Assembly (NCBI RefSeq): GCF_001297015.1
Contig: NZ_LIGE01000023.1
Span: 1 to 64,000, forward strand
From: Pseudomonas sp. RIT-PI-r
Lineage (GTDB): Bacteria > Pseudomonadota > Gammaproteobacteria > Pseudomonadales > Pseudomonadaceae
Direction of reading: 5' to 3'
DNA length: 64,000 bases
Below, piece by piece: positions 43,884 through 54,513 of this stretch. Both the position numbers and the translations under genes were made by a program. Positions within the stretch are counted from its first letter, which is position 1. Each line of letters begins with the position of its first letter. The notes under the pieces were generated by a model. The model saw nothing but the letters and a program-made list of their open reading frames with translations. It made no database searches and had not been told where the DNA came from.

Positions 43884-45233
43884 ATGTTTGCTTTCTTTCG
43901 TCCTGCCGCACATCAGGCTCCATTGCCTGAAGAAAAAATAGACAGCACGTACCGACGCCTGCGCTGGCAGATCTTCGCCGGTATTTTCATCGGTTACGCG
44001 GGTTACTACCTGCTGCGCAAAAACTTCTCCCTGGCCATGCCGTACCTGATCGACGAAGGCTACAGCCGCGGTGATCTGGGTCTGGCGATGTCGGCCATCG
44101 CCATCGCGTATGGCTTGTCGAAATTCCTCATGGGCCTGGTGTCCGACCGTTCCAATCCGCGCTTCTTTCTGCCGTTCGGCCTGCTGGTCTCGGCGGGGGT
44201 AATGTTCGTGTTCGGTTTCGCGCCTTGGGCGACGTCCAGCGTGACCATGATGTTCATCCTGCTGTTCATCAACGGCTGGGCCCAAGGCATGGGTTGGCCG
44301 CCAAGTGGGCGGACCATGGTGCACTGGTGGTCGCAGAAGGAACGGGGCGGCGTGGTGTCCGTGTGGAACGTGGCGCACAACGTCGGCGGCGGCCTGATCG
44401 GCCCGTTGTTCCTGATTGGCATGGGCCTGTTCAACGACTGGCACGCCGCCTTCTACGTACCGGCAGCCGTGGCGCTGGGCGTAGCGGTATTTGCGTTCAT
44501 CACCATGCGCGACACCCCACAATCGGTTGGCCTGCCGCCGATCGAGAAGTACAAGAACGATTACCCGGAAGGCTACGATTCCAGCCACGAAGACGAATTC
44601 AGCGCCAAGGAAATCTTCGTCAAATACGTGCTGCGCAACAAAATGCTCTGGTACATCGCGCTGGCCAACGTTTTCGTTTATCTGCTGCGCTACGGCGTGC
44701 TGGACTGGGCGCCGACCTACCTGAAGGAAGCCAAGGGTTTCACCGTGGATAAAACCTCGTGGGCCTATTTCTTCTACGAGTGGGCGGGTATTCCGGGCAC
44801 GCTGCTGTGCGGCTGGATGTCGGACAAGATCTTCCGTGGCAACCGTGGCCTGACCGGCATGGTGTTCATGGCGCTGGTGACCGTTGCGACGCTGGTTTAC
44901 TGGCTGAATCCGGCCGGCAACCCGATGGTCGACATGATCGCCCTGCTGTCGATCGGCTTCCTGATCTACGGCCCGGTGATGTTGATCGGCTTGCAAGCGC
45001 TGGAGCTGGCACCGAAGAAAGCCGCTGGCACTGCTGCGGGTTTCACCGGTCTGTTCGGTTATCTGGGGGGTTCGGTCGCGGCCAGTGCGGCGATGGGCTA
45101 CACCGTGGACCATTTCGGCTGGGACGGTGGTTTCGTGCTACTGGTGGGCGCTTGCCTGCTGGCGATGGCCTTCCTGGCCCCGACCCTGCGACACAAGAAT
45201 GTCGCGAGTCAGAGTCGTGAAGCGGTCGCTTGA
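43884..45233 (+). CDS. glpT: Glycerol-3-phosphate transporter GlpT
   Basis: An inner-membrane antiporter of the organophosphate:phosphate family (major facilitator superfamily), exchanging glycerol-3-phosphate for phosphate. 449 residues, about twelve membrane helices. The first helix region [21 protein letters not shown] carries the conserved arginine. Other hallmarks are [20 protein letters not shown] and [16 protein letters not shown]. It also imports fosfomycin in P. aeruginosa. No other glp gene is close. Its last 25 bases overlap chaC, which converges from the right. Confidence 0.9.
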   Translation: MFAFFRPAAHQAPLPEEKIDSTYRRLRWQIFAGIFIGYAGYYLLRKNFSLAMPYLIDEGYSRGDLGLAMSAIAIAYGLSKFLMGLVSDRSNPRFFLPFGLLVSAGVMFVFGFAPWATSSVTMMFILLFINGWAQGMGWPPSGRTMVHWWSQKERGGVVSVWNVAHNVGGGLIGPLFLIGMGLFNDWHAAFYVPAAVALGVAVFAFITMRDTPQSVGLPPIEKYKNDYPEGYDSSHEDEFSAKEIFVKYVLRNKMLWYIALANVFVYLLRYGVLDWAPTYLKEAKGFTVDKTSWAYFFYEWAGIPGTLLCGWMSDKIFRGNRGLTGMVFMALVTVATLVYWLNPAGNPMVDMIALLSIGFLIYGPVMLIGLQALELAPKKAAGTAAGFTGLFGYLGGSVAASAAMGYTVDHFGWDGGFVLLVGACLLAMAFLAPTLRHKNVASQSREAVA

Positions 45234-45877
45234 TCGCTTGATGATTTACAGCGCTTGAGCCGCGCCTCCAGATTGCGGTCTGGCATGGCGTGGCTGCGCA
45301 GGGCGTGTGCGGTCTGCTCGACATAATCGCGAGTGGTGCCGTAACGCCCGCTGGCGCTTTCGAACACCTGGCTCAGCACGTGATCCGGCAAGTTGCCGGC
45401 ATAGCTGGGCAGGTGTCGCTCCAACACAAATCCCAAGGCCTGCACCTGGCTACCATCGGCGAGACGGCAGTTGAGCCAGTGTGGCCGATAGGATGGCACC
45501 GGCATCTCGCGTTTCCACAGCGCGTACAGCGCAGCGTCGAGATTGTCTTCCGGCAAGCGATAAGCGAAGCCACTGCACGAACCGCCGCGATCCAGACCAA
45601 ACACCAGCCCCGGCATTTCCGGGGTACCCCGGTGCTCGTGCGACCACAGATACAAGCCGCGATGGTAGCCGTGCACACGTCCGCGCACGCGCTCCACCGC
45701 CGAACACTCAGGCCGCCAGATCAACGAACCATAGGCGAACAGCCACACCGGCCCGCCCTTGTGGCGCGCCATGGTCGATTGCATGGAAGCGAGAAGTTGT
45801 TCGTGCGTCAGCTGCGGCCCAAGATCGAGCCGCGGAGGGTAATTCAAATTCAGAAAAGCGTTTTCAATGGCGCTCAT
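45209..45877 (-). CDS. chaC: Gamma-glutamylcyclotransferase ChaC (glutathione-specific)
   Basis: 222 residues. The ChaC fold signature is [14 protein letters not shown] (the YGSL substrate loop), with [20 protein letters not shown] following and the catalytic glutamate expected in the latter stretch. The enzyme splits glutathione to 5-oxoproline and Cys-Gly. The 3' end overlaps that of glpT by 25 bp in convergent orientation, so both genes share coding sequence there. Confidence 0.9.
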   Translation of the reverse strand: MSAIENAFLNLNYPPRLDLGPQLTHEQLLASMQSTMARHKGGPVWLFAYGSLIWRPECSAVERVRGRVHGYHRGLYLWSHEHRGTPEMPGLVFGLDRGGSCSGFAYRLPEDNLDAALYALWKREMPVPSYRPHWLNCRLADGSQVQALGFVLERHLPSYAGNLPDHVLSQVFESASGRYGTTRDYVEQTAHALRSHAMPDRNLEARLKRCKSSSDQATASRL

Positions 45878-46018
45878 GGCGAATAGCGTTCAGCTCCCCG
45901 CGGGTAAAGAATTACTTAATAGAACGCACCGCTGTAACAATAAGGCACATATGTTTTAAGGCAATTTAAGTGCCATGGCACAGTTCTTAATTGATTGCCT
46001 GATTGATATATAACCTAG

Positions 46019-46046
46019 CGGTATTTATGCAATTACATAAATACCG
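46019..46046. other. Isolated perfect hairpin in an AT-rich gap
   Basis: CGGTATTTATG (46019-46029) and CATAAATACCG (46036-46046) form an exact 11-bp stem with a six-base loop. The surrounding 45890-46070 is distinctly AT-rich. No T-run follows on either strand close enough for a standard terminator. It does not belong to the repeat families elsewhere in the window. Confidence 0.6.
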
Positions 46047-46070
46047 ATCGGCTATATAGAGAGTTATAAC

Positions 46071-46096
46071 GGCTCAAGAGCGCGGCTCAAGAGCGC
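46071..46096. repeat. 13-bp tandem duplication over a stop codon
   Basis: GGCTCAAGAGCGC occurs twice in direct succession. The second copy contains the stop codon of the ferredoxin reductase gene, so the duplication probably arose by slippage at the 3' end. Confidence 0.85.
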
Positions 46097-47055
46097 GGCG
46101 CGTAGGCAAATACATCGGCGCGCATTTGATGAGCGTCCATCCCCGCCTCAACCAATGCGTCCAGCGTGCCGTAGACCATCGCCGGCGAGCCGCTGGCGTA
46201 GACGTGCAAGGGTTTCAGATCGGGGAAGTCTTCACAGACCGCCTCGTGCAACATGCCGCAGCGCCCTTCCCAGCTGCATTGATCGCTGACGATCTTGTGC
46301 AGGAACAGGTTGGGCAACTTCAGCCATTCGTCCCAATGTTCGATTTCATAGAAGTCTTCCGGACGGCGCACGCCCCAGTACAGATGCACGGGATGCTTGA
46401 AGCCATTGGCGCGGCAGTGTTCGATCAGCGCGTGAATCTGCCCCATCCCGGTGCCAGCGGCAACCAGTACCAGCGGCCCGTCAGGCAACTCGGCCAGATG
46501 GGTGTCGCCGAACGGCAGCTCGACACGCACCATGGCGTTGCGTTGCAGCTGTTCAATCAGGCTCAGTGCACTGGCTTCGCGCGCCAACACGTGGATTTCC
46601 AGATCACGCCCGCCGTGCGGTGCCGAGGCCATGGAGAACGCCGACTTTTCGCCGCTCTCGCGTTCGATCATCAAGTATTGTCCAGCGTGATAACGCGGTG
46701 GCTTGCCCGCCGGCGCACGCAGGCGCACGCGCCAGGTATCGCCACCGACGTCCCGGCATTCAATGACCTGACACGACAGGCTGCGCACTGGCAGTTCTCC
46801 CAGCGCGAGCACGCCATCCCACAGCAGGATGCAGTCTTCCAGCGGCTCGGCTATGCAAGTGTAGAACTCGCCGTGGTCATGCACCTTGCCGGCCTGTTCG
46901 ACGCGCCCTTCAACCAGCAGCGCCGCACACACGTGACAATTGCCGTTGCGGCAGCTTTGCGGGCATTCGTAGCCCAGGCGCCGCGCACCATCGAGAATCC
47001 GCTCACCGGGCTGTATCTCGAGCACTGCTCCGGAGGGCTGCAGGGTTACACGCAT
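46087..47055 (-). CDS. 2Fe-2S ferredoxin/flavin reductase (CDP-6-deoxyglucoseen reductase-like)
   Basis: 322 residues from the ATG at 47055, which overlaps the ubiD stop (TGATG). A plant-type 2Fe-2S domain comes first, with ligands in GYECPQSCRNGNCHVC and the distant FYTCIAE. An FAD domain follows (RYHAGQYLMIERESGEKSAFS), then an NAD(P) domain (LVLVAAGTGMGQIHALIEHC). Annotated relatives are called CDP-6-deoxy-delta-3,4-glucoseen reductase. In E. coli ubiD is paired with the flavin reductase fre, so the likely job is to supply reduced flavin to the UbiD/UbiX system; this is inferred from the coupling. Confidence 0.85.
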   Translation of the reverse strand: MRVTLQPSGAVLEIQPGERILDGARRLGYECPQSCRNGNCHVCAALLVEGRVEQAGKVHDHGEFYTCIAEPLEDCILLWDGVLALGELPVRSLSCQVIECRDVGGDTWRVRLRAPAGKPPRYHAGQYLMIERESGEKSAFSMASAPHGGRDLEIHVLAREASALSLIEQLQRNAMVRVELPFGDTHLAELPDGPLVLVAAGTGMGQIHALIEHCRANGFKHPVHLYWGVRRPEDFYEIEHWDEWLKLPNLFLHKIVSDQCSWEGRCGMLHEAVCEDFPDLKPLHVYASGSPAMVYGTLDALVEAGMDAHQMRADVFAYAPRS

Positions 47056-48521
47056 CAATCTATTCCTAACTGATTCCAGATGGCATCGATCCGTTGGGTG
47101 ACGGCGTCGTCCTTGACGATCACACGGCCCCACTCGCGAGTGGTTTCACCCGGCCACTTGTGGGTAGCATCGAGGCCCATTTTCGAACCCAGGCCAGAAA
47201 TCGGCGAGGCGAAGTCGAGGTAGTCGATCGGCGTGTTATCGATCATCACCGTGTCGCGCTTGGGGTCCATGCGCGTGGTGATGGCCCAGATCACGTCGTT
47301 CCAGTCGCGGGCATTGATATCGTCGTCGGTGACGATAACGAACTTGGTGTACATGAACTGTCGCAAAAACGACCAGACACCGAGCATCACGCGCTTGGCA
47401 TGCCCCGGATACGACTTCTTCATGGTCACGATGGCCATGCGGTACGAGCAGCCTTCCGGCGGCAGGTAGAAGTCAGTGATCTCCGGGAACTGCTTCTGCA
47501 GGATCGGCACGAACACTTCGTTCAGCGCTACACCGAGAATCGCCGGTTCATCTGGCGGACGGCCGGTGTAGGTGCTGTGGTAGATCGGCTTGATCCGGTG
47601 GGTGATGCGTTCGACGGTGAACACCGGGAAGCTGTCGACTTCGTTGTAGTAGCCAGTGTGGTCGCCGTACGGGCCTTCGTCAGCCATTTCGCCGGGATGG
47701 ATCACGCCTTCGAGGATGATCTCGGCAGTGGCCGGCACTTGCAGGTCGTTGCCACGGCACTTGACCAGTTCGGTGCGATTACCGCGCAACAGGCCGGCGA
47801 AAGCGTATTCGGAGAGGCTGTCCGGCACCGGCGTCACGGCGCCGAGAATGGTCGCCGGATCCGCGCCGAGGGCCACGGACACCGGGAACGGCTGCCCCGG
47901 ATGCTTCTCGCACCATTCGCGATAGTCCAGCGCGCCGCCACGGTGGCTGAGCCAGCGCATGATCACCTTGTTGCGGCCGATCACTTGCTGACGGTAGATA
48001 CCGAGGTTCTGGCGTTCCTTGTTCGGGCCTTTGGTGACGGTCAGGCCCCAAGTGATCAGCGGACCGACGTCGCCAGGCCAGCAGGTCTGTACCGGCAGCA
48101 TCGCCAGGTCGACGTCGTCGCCCTCGATGACCACTTCCTGGCACACCGCATCTTTAACGACTTTCGGCGCCATCGAGATGATCTTGCGGAAGATCGGTAG
48201 CTTCGACCACGCATCTTTCAAGCCCTTCGGCGGCTCGGGTTCCTTGAGGAACGCCAGCAGCTTGCCGATTTCGCGCAACTCGCTGACCGACTCGGCGCCC
48301 ATGCCCATGGCCACCCGTTCAGGCGTGCCGAACAGGTTGCCGAGCACCGGAATGTCGTAGCCGGTTGGCTTCTCGAACAGCAGCGCCGGGCCCTTGGCCC
48401 GCAGCGTGCGGTCACACACCTCAGTCATCTCCAGCACCGGCGAGACGGGAATCTGGATGCGTTTCAACTCTCCGCGCTGCTCAAGCTGCTGCACGAAATC
48501 CCGAAGATCCTTGAATTTCAT
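47055..48521 (-). CDS. ubiD: 3-octaprenyl-4-hydroxybenzoate decarboxylase UbiD
   Basis: A prenylated-FMN-dependent decarboxylase of ubiquinone synthesis, 488 residues from the ATG at 48521 ([19 protein letters not shown]). Conserved family segments: [56 protein letters not shown] and [15 protein letters not shown]. The cofactor needs UbiX, not encoded here. It overlaps the reductase gene by a TGATG junction. A start six codons upstream has less support. Confidence 0.94.
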   Translation of the reverse strand: MKFKDLRDFVQQLEQRGELKRIQIPVSPVLEMTEVCDRTLRAKGPALLFEKPTGYDIPVLGNLFGTPERVAMGMGAESVSELREIGKLLAFLKEPEPPKGLKDAWSKLPIFRKIISMAPKVVKDAVCQEVVIEGDDVDLAMLPVQTCWPGDVGPLITWGLTVTKGPNKERQNLGIYRQQVIGRNKVIMRWLSHRGGALDYREWCEKHPGQPFPVSVALGADPATILGAVTPVPDSLSEYAFAGLLRGNRTELVKCRGNDLQVPATAEIILEGVIHPGEMADEGPYGDHTGYYNEVDSFPVFTVERITHRIKPIYHSTYTGRPPDEPAILGVALNEVFVPILQKQFPEITDFYLPPEGCSYRMAIVTMKKSYPGHAKRVMLGVWSFLRQFMYTKFVIVTDDDINARDWNDVIWAITTRMDPKRDTVMIDNTPIDYLDFASPISGLGSKMGLDATHKWPGETTREWGRVIVKDDAVTQRIDAIWNQLGID

Positions 48522-48590
48522 TGACGATGGCACCCTCAAAATAGGCGTACATCCTACCTGCTCTGCAGCCCTGTGGCAGCCTGTCGCTGC

Positions 48591-50588
48591 TTACTTGGCT
48601 GCATTCGTCCAGGCCTTGCCGGGGTTTTCCCGGCTCTGCAGGTTGATGAACAACGGTTCCATGATCGGTGCTACCAGCCGCGCGCCAACCTCCGAGAGGT
48701 GATTGTCGTCGGTGTACAGCGAGTAGCCCTCGAGTTCGGCGTGACACAGACCGCGCTCATCACACAGCCGTGGTGCCGGGTCGACCACATGCACCGCCGG
48801 GTCTTTGCCCAACTCAGCGAACAACTGACTGATGAACACCTGACGTTCGTGGTGGACGGCAACCTGTTGGCCAACGCCCTCGACCGAACGATCCAGCATC
48901 GCCAGTCGCGTCAGGCGATACGGCGGGCTGAACGGCTGTAACGGCGCCTCTTTGACCAGCCAGACGCGATGTCCGCTGGCACGTAATTGTGCAACCCGCG
49001 CACGCAGGCCATCGGCCAGACGCTGCTCGGCCGCCGCACGATCGTAACGACCGTCGGGAGTTCTCAAGACGTGGCCCAGGTCGCCATTGGCGTCACCATA
49101 GATGTACAGACTCCAGCGCGCGACCAGCACCACATCGCTGACGGTTTTCTCTTTCAGCGCCTGCTCGATGCGGCGGTTGAAATGCGCACACACCGGACCA
49201 TGCTCCAGACCCTCCACCGGAATGCAGCCGGGGGAACTGGCGAGAATCACGCTGACATCGTGAGCCTTCGCACCGTCGTCGAACACCGGAATCAGCGCCG
49301 TCGCATGACTGTCGCCCCAGACCATCGCCTGCGCAGGCAGATTGGCAACGCCAAAATGACAGAACAACTTGTCGTCGGGCGTCTTGTCGTCCGCCAGACA
49401 GGCCATCAACTCCGGCCGCCAATCGTGACCTCGGGCGTATTGCAGGGCCTGATCAGACAGGCGCCACGGCAAGCCATCGGTCCAGCGCAGGGTTTGTCCG
49501 GCCAGCGCCAGCACCAGCACACCCAGAGCACCGGCGAGCAGAATCGGCCGACGACCGGCGAGCAACCGACGCTCGCGGAACGGCGTTTCGATGAATTTCC
49601 ACGACAGGTAACCCAGCACCAGCGTCAGCAGGATCAGGCCGGCGCTGTCCAGCGCACTGGTCTCTTCGATACTGGCGTAGCTGGAGAATACGAACACCGG
49701 CCAGTGCCACAAGTACCAGGAATAGGAGATCAGGCCGAAACCGACCATCACTTTGCTGCTCAGAAATTGACCAACCACCGTCTCGCGATGACCGTTGGCA
49801 AAAATCAGCAGCACCACGCCGAGTACCGGCAGCAGCGCCGCCGCACCCGGGAATGGCGTGGCATTGTCGTAGCCGAACACCGCCAGCAGGATCAGGCCCA
49901 TGCCGAGCAGGCTCAGCCATTGCGCGGCCATTGGTTTCAGGCACCAGGCGTGCTTCGGCGCGACCGCCAGCATGGCCCCGGCCAACAGTTCCCAAGCGCG
50001 CATCGGCAGCAGAAAGAAAGCTTTCTCAGGATGGTGACTGACCGCCCAGACGCTCAGGCCGAAGGACACCAGCAGTACGCCAAACAGCGCCAGCCGCCAG
50101 TGTTTCAAGCGGCTCGACAGCAAGGTCAGCAACAGCGGGAAGATAATGTAGAACTGCTCTTCAACCGCCAGCGACCAAGTGTGCAACATCGGTTTGAGAT
50201 CAGAGGCAACGTCGAAATAGCCGTCCTGACGCATGAACAGGATGTTCGAGACGAACAGCACTTGATAGCGCACCGAGCGCCCCAGCTCTTCGTAATCCTT
50301 GGGCGCCATCAGGAACCAGCCCACCGCCAGCACCGCAATGATCATCGCAAACAGCGCTGGCAGAATCCGCCGCGCACGGCGTGCCCAGAATTCGACAAAG
50401 CTGAAACGCCCAGCCTGACGCTGGTTCCAGATGATCGAGGTGATGAGGTAGCCGGAAATCACGAAGAATACGTCCACGCCGACAAAACCGCCGGTAAACC
50501 CCGGGACGCCAAAGTGGAACAGCACCACGGCGATGACCGCGACTGCCCGCAAGCCGTCGATATCCCTTCGATAAGCGAGTGTGCTCAT
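48591..50588 (-). CDS. Membrane O-acyltransferase with C-terminal SGNH domain (OafA type)
   Basis: 665 residues. The N-terminal acyltransferase-3 domain (about 1-375) has ten or so membrane helices, opening RDIDGLRAVAVIAVVLFHFG with the catalytic-type histidine and WARRARRILPALF after it. The C-terminal periplasmic SGNH domain has the nucleophile block MVWGDSHATALIPVFD and the D-x-x-H block YTDDNHLSEVGARL. Proteins of this build add acetyl or other acyl groups to surface polysaccharides such as O-antigen. Lone gene between ubiD and rho, as in P. aeruginosa. The acceptor is unknown. Confidence 0.88.
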   Translation of the reverse strand: MSTLAYRRDIDGLRAVAVIAVVLFHFGVPGFTGGFVGVDVFFVISGYLITSIIWNQRQAGRFSFVEFWARRARRILPALFAMIIAVLAVGWFLMAPKDYEELGRSVRYQVLFVSNILFMRQDGYFDVASDLKPMLHTWSLAVEEQFYIIFPLLLTLLSSRLKHWRLALFGVLLVSFGLSVWAVSHHPEKAFFLLPMRAWELLAGAMLAVAPKHAWCLKPMAAQWLSLLGMGLILLAVFGYDNATPFPGAAALLPVLGVVLLIFANGHRETVVGQFLSSKVMVGFGLISYSWYLWHWPVFVFSSYASIEETSALDSAGLILLTLVLGYLSWKFIETPFRERRLLAGRRPILLAGALGVLVLALAGQTLRWTDGLPWRLSDQALQYARGHDWRPELMACLADDKTPDDKLFCHFGVANLPAQAMVWGDSHATALIPVFDDGAKAHDVSVILASSPGCIPVEGLEHGPVCAHFNRRIEQALKEKTVSDVVLVARWSLYIYGDANGDLGHVLRTPDGRYDRAAAEQRLADGLRARVAQLRASGHRVWLVKEAPLQPFSPPYRLTRLAMLDRSVEGVGQQVAVHHERQVFISQLFAELGKDPAVHVVDPAPRLCDERGLCHAELEGYSLYTDDNHLSEVGARLVAPIMEPLFINLQSRENPGKAWTNAAK

Positions 50589-50731
50589 AAATCTTTAATG
50601 CCAATCAATTGGTTATTATTTGTACAGCCTGATTCTCTTGTCTGGAAACGGTCACGTACGCTGTTGCCCATTCTGCAAGGCACAGACCTTACCAGATCGC
50701 TAACGTCCCATTGCCCGGACAAAATCCACGC

Positions 50732-50766
50732 AAAAAAATGGCGCCCCCGTGGGGACGCCATTTTTA
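50732..50766 (-). terminator. Rho-independent terminator after rho
   Basis: On the minus strand ATGGCGTCC...GGGGGCGCCAT forms the stem, followed by seven T, 20 bases after the rho stop codon. Confidence 0.9.
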
Positions 50767-50784
50767 CCGGCTCAGCCTGCGATG

Positions 50785-52044
<1,260 letters not shown>

Positions 52045-52241
52045 ATAGGAATGACGTAATCATTTATGGAGGGGGGAAATTAAGCTTTTGGCTTAATGAG
52101 GCCGCGCCGCGGAGAAGGCGACAGGATCGCGTACTTATTCGAAAAGGAGTGCGTCGGCGACGGCTAGCAGGGGGCAGTGGAGAAACCAGTGCGGGGCCGA
52201 ATGTACCACCTGAGTTTCAGAGCGTCTAGCCCTGAATACGC
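52045..52241 (-). promoter_or_regulatory. rho leader and promoter region
   Basis: No gene is visible. A hairpin (ATTAAGC...GCTTAAT, 52079-52097) lies close to the rho start codon. Rho is autoregulated in other bacteria through attenuation in the leader, so this region is a natural place for it; no rut site could be fixed by eye. Confidence 0.35.
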
Positions 52242-52272
52242 AAAAAGCCCCGCAATTTGCGAGGCTTTTTTT
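52242..52272 (-). terminator. Rho-independent terminator after trxA
   Basis: On the minus strand GCCTCGCAA and TTGCGGGGC form a stem with one G-T pair, followed by five T, 21 bases past the trxA stop. Confidence 0.88.
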
Positions 52273-52292
52273 CGGGCACTTTACAGCGACGC

Positions 52293-52622
52293 TTAGATGT
52301 TGGCGTCGAGGAAAGCAGCCAGTTGCGACTTCGACAGGGCGCCGACTTTGGTCGCAGCGACATCACCGTTCTTGAACAGCATCAAGGTCGGGATACCACG
52401 TACGCCATGCTTGGCCGGGGTTTCCTGGTTCTCGTCGATGTTCAGTTTGGCAACGGTCAGCTTGCCTTTGTAAGTCTCGGCAATCTCGTCCAGAACCGGA
52501 GCGATCATTTTGCAAGGACCGCACCATTCAGCCCAGTAATCGACCAGGACAGCGCCTTCGGCCTTGAGGACGTCAACGTCGAAGCTAGCGTCGGTGACGT
52601 GTTTGATAAGATCGCTGCTCAT
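52293..52622 (-). CDS. trxA: Thioredoxin 1 TrxA
   Basis: The main cytoplasmic disulfide reductant. 109 residues with active site WCGPCK (C34 and C37) in [17 protein letters not shown], and the cis-proline loop [11 protein letters not shown]. It lies just upstream of rho, as in E. coli and P. aeruginosa. GGAGAATTCC-like sequence before the ATG provides the ribosome binding site. Confidence 0.97.
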   Translation of the reverse strand: MSSDLIKHVTDASFDVDVLKAEGAVLVDYWAEWCGPCKMIAPVLDEIAETYKGKLTVAKLNIDENQETPAKHGVRGIPTLMLFKNGDVAATKVGALSKSQLAAFLDANI

Positions 52623-52742
52623 GGAATTCTCCAGGTTGTAAGCAAAAAAACGTGGCCCATCATAGCCGCCCTTCCCCTGTTCAGGAAGCCGCAGTTGATT
52701 GAGTCTTGCTATGGCACTCGATGAGTCTGGGTATAGCTCAAG

Positions 52743-53450
52743 TCACGCCGTGGCGGGGGCAATGAAGGAGATTCCAGTGCGCAGGGCCGCGTTGCGCACG
52801 TGTTCCTGCATGGCTTTCTGCGCAGCACCCGACGCCCGGCGCGCGAGGGCGCGGAGGATCTTGCGGTGTTCCTGCCAGGTTTCCATGGCGCGTTCGGCAC
52901 GGATGAACGGTAGTTTCTGGCTTTCCAGGAACATCTCGGCGCTGGCCGTGAGGATGCTCAGCATCGCTTGATTGCCGCTGGCCAGCAGGATCCGTCGGTG
53001 GAACTCGAAGTCGAGTTTCGCCGCAGCCTCAAAGTCGCCAGCCTTCAATTGCTCGCGCATGGCCGCGACATTGTCTTCCAGCGCATCCAGATCGAACGTG
53101 CTCAAGGTCACCGCAGCCAGTCCTGCGGCAAACCCTTCCAGCGCATAGCGTAATTGAAAGATGTCCAGCGGCGATGCCTGCGCCGCAAACGACCACCCCG
53201 GCGCGCTATCGCCGCGCGACAACTCCACTGGCGACTGCACGAACACGCCTTTGCCCGGCTGGATACTGACCACGCCCAGCGCACTCAGCGACGATAGCGC
53301 TTCACGCAACGACGCCCGGCTGACGCCCAATTGCAGCGCCAGATCCCGTTGCGACGGCAAGGCATCGCCCGCGCCGAAGCCCTGTTCGCTGATCAGTTTG
53401 CGGATCGCTTGCAGCGCCACTTCGGGTACTGCACGGGAAATCGAGTTCAT
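52743..53450 (-). CDS. GntR-family regulator, FadR/FCD subgroup
   Basis: 235 residues. Winged-helix N-terminus with LPSQRDLALQLGVSRASLRE as the GntR helix-turn-helix, then GVVSIQPGKGVFV as the wing. The C-terminal FCD effector domain has LRYALEGFAAGLA, KLDFEFHRRILLASGN (metal-site Asp/His) and the later EHRKILRAL. It faces an amino-acid ABC operon across 256 bp containing a TGGTNNNACCA-like palindrome, so it probably controls that operon in response to its substrate. The effector is unknown. Confidence 0.88.
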   Translation of the reverse strand: MNSISRAVPEVALQAIRKLISEQGFGAGDALPSQRDLALQLGVSRASLREALSSLSALGVVSIQPGKGVFVQSPVELSRGDSAPGWSFAAQASPLDIFQLRYALEGFAAGLAAVTLSTFDLDALEDNVAAMREQLKAGDFEAAAKLDFEFHRRILLASGNQAMLSILTASAEMFLESQKLPFIRAERAMETWQEHRKILRALARRASGAAQKAMQEHVRNAALRTGISFIAPATA

Positions 53451-53577
53451 GGTTTTTCAGACGCACCGAGCCAATGTGCGGCTAGTTGTAAAGCTATTCG
53501 CCGAGTCCGGCAAGTCGTGCCCCAGCAGGGTTCGGTGTTGCGTACCGATGCGCGATAGCAGTGCGAAAAACAACCTG

Positions 53578-53592
53578 ACTGTTCAGACCAGT
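53578..53592. promoter_or_regulatory. Candidate FCD-GntR operator
   Basis: ACTGTTCAGACCAGT is palindromic except for one base pair; read on the other strand its core is TGGTCTGAACA, one mismatch from the TGGTNNNACCA form bound by FadR/LldR-type regulators. It lies between the regulator and the ABC operon, 54 bases before a sigma-54 promoter candidate. Confidence 0.5.
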
Positions 53593-53645
53593 AAGACCGA
53601 AGAAAGCCGCTGAATCTGCGGCCTGCCGGGATGAAAATCGGCTAT

Positions 53646-53661
53646 TGGCACGGCGCATGCT
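53646..53661 (+). promoter_or_regulatory. Candidate sigma-54 promoter of the amino-acid ABC operon
   Basis: TGGCACGGCGCATGCT has the GG and GC doublets exactly ten bases apart and matches TGGCACG-N4-TTGCW with one mismatch. The GC doublet lies 47 bases before the start codon of the binding-protein gene, a sound distance. Nitrogen control (NtrC) is the likely reason for it; no activator site was located. Confidence 0.55.
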
Positions 53662-53706
53662 CTGTCCCAACGCAGAAATCACTTCCCGCCGATCCGGAGA
53701 TTTGCC

Positions 53707-54492
53707 ATGACCCTGCGTTACCGCGCCCTCCTCGCCGCCCTGTTTTCCAGCCTGTTGCTTAGCCAGATCCCCGCCCACGCCGACGGCCTCGACGACGTGG
53801 TCAAACGCGGCACGCTGAAAGTCGCCGTGCCGCAGGACTTCCCGCCATTCGGCTCGGTCGGTCCGGACATGAAGCCCCGCGGTCTGGACATCGACACGGC
53901 GAAACTGCTGGCCGACCAGCTCAAGGTCAAACTTGAACTGACCCCGGTCAACAGCACCAACCGAATCCCGTTCCTGACCACCGGCAAGGTCGACCTGGTG
54001 ATTTCCAGCCTCGGCAAAAACCCTGAGCGCGAAAAAGTCATCGACTTCTCCCGCGCCTACGCCCCGTTCTACCTTGCGGTATTCGGCCCACCAGACGCCG
54101 CCATTACCAGCCTCGACGACCTCAAGGGCAAGACCATCAGCGTCACCCGTGGCGCCATCGAGGACATCGAACTGAGCAAAGTCGCCCCCGAAGGCGTGAC
54201 CATCAAACGCTTCGAAGACAACAACTCGACCATTGCCGCCTACCTCGCCGGCCAAGTCGACCTGATCGCCAGCGGCAACGTGGTCATGGTCGCGATCAGC
54301 GAAAAGAACCCGAAACGTGTGCCGGCGCTGAAAGTGAAGCTCAAGGATTCGCCGGTCTACGTCGGCGTCAACAAGAACGAAACGGCGCTGCTGGCCAAGG
54401 TCAACGACATTCTGACCACCGCCAAGGCTGACGGCGCACTGGAAAAGAATTCACAGACCTGGCTGAAAGAGCCGCTGCCGGCCGATCTCTGA
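53707..54492 (+). CDS. Polar amino-acid ABC transporter, periplasmic binding protein
   Basis: 261 residues with a signal peptide (MTLRYRALLAALFSSLLLS, cleavage near AHA-DG). The mature domain follows the bacterial extracellular solute-binding family 3: GTLKVAVPQDFPPFG, PRGLDIDTAKLLADQLKV, VNSTNRIPFLTTGKVDLVIS (with the ligand-contacting arginine) and KVIDFSRAYAPFYLAVF. The amino acid bound is not clear. It is first in a four-gene operon with both permeases and the ATPase. Confidence 0.9.
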   Translation: MTLRYRALLAALFSSLLLSQIPAHADGLDDVVKRGTLKVAVPQDFPPFGSVGPDMKPRGLDIDTAKLLADQLKVKLELTPVNSTNRIPFLTTGKVDLVISSLGKNPEREKVIDFSRAYAPFYLAVFGPPDAAITSLDDLKGKTISVTRGAIEDIELSKVAPEGVTIKRFEDNNSTIAAYLAGQVDLIASGNVVMVAISEKNPKRVPALKVKLKDSPVYVGVNKNETALLAKVNDILTTAKADGALEKNSQTWLKEPLPADL

Positions 54493-54513
54493 TCGACTGC
54501 GCGGGAGACCTTC

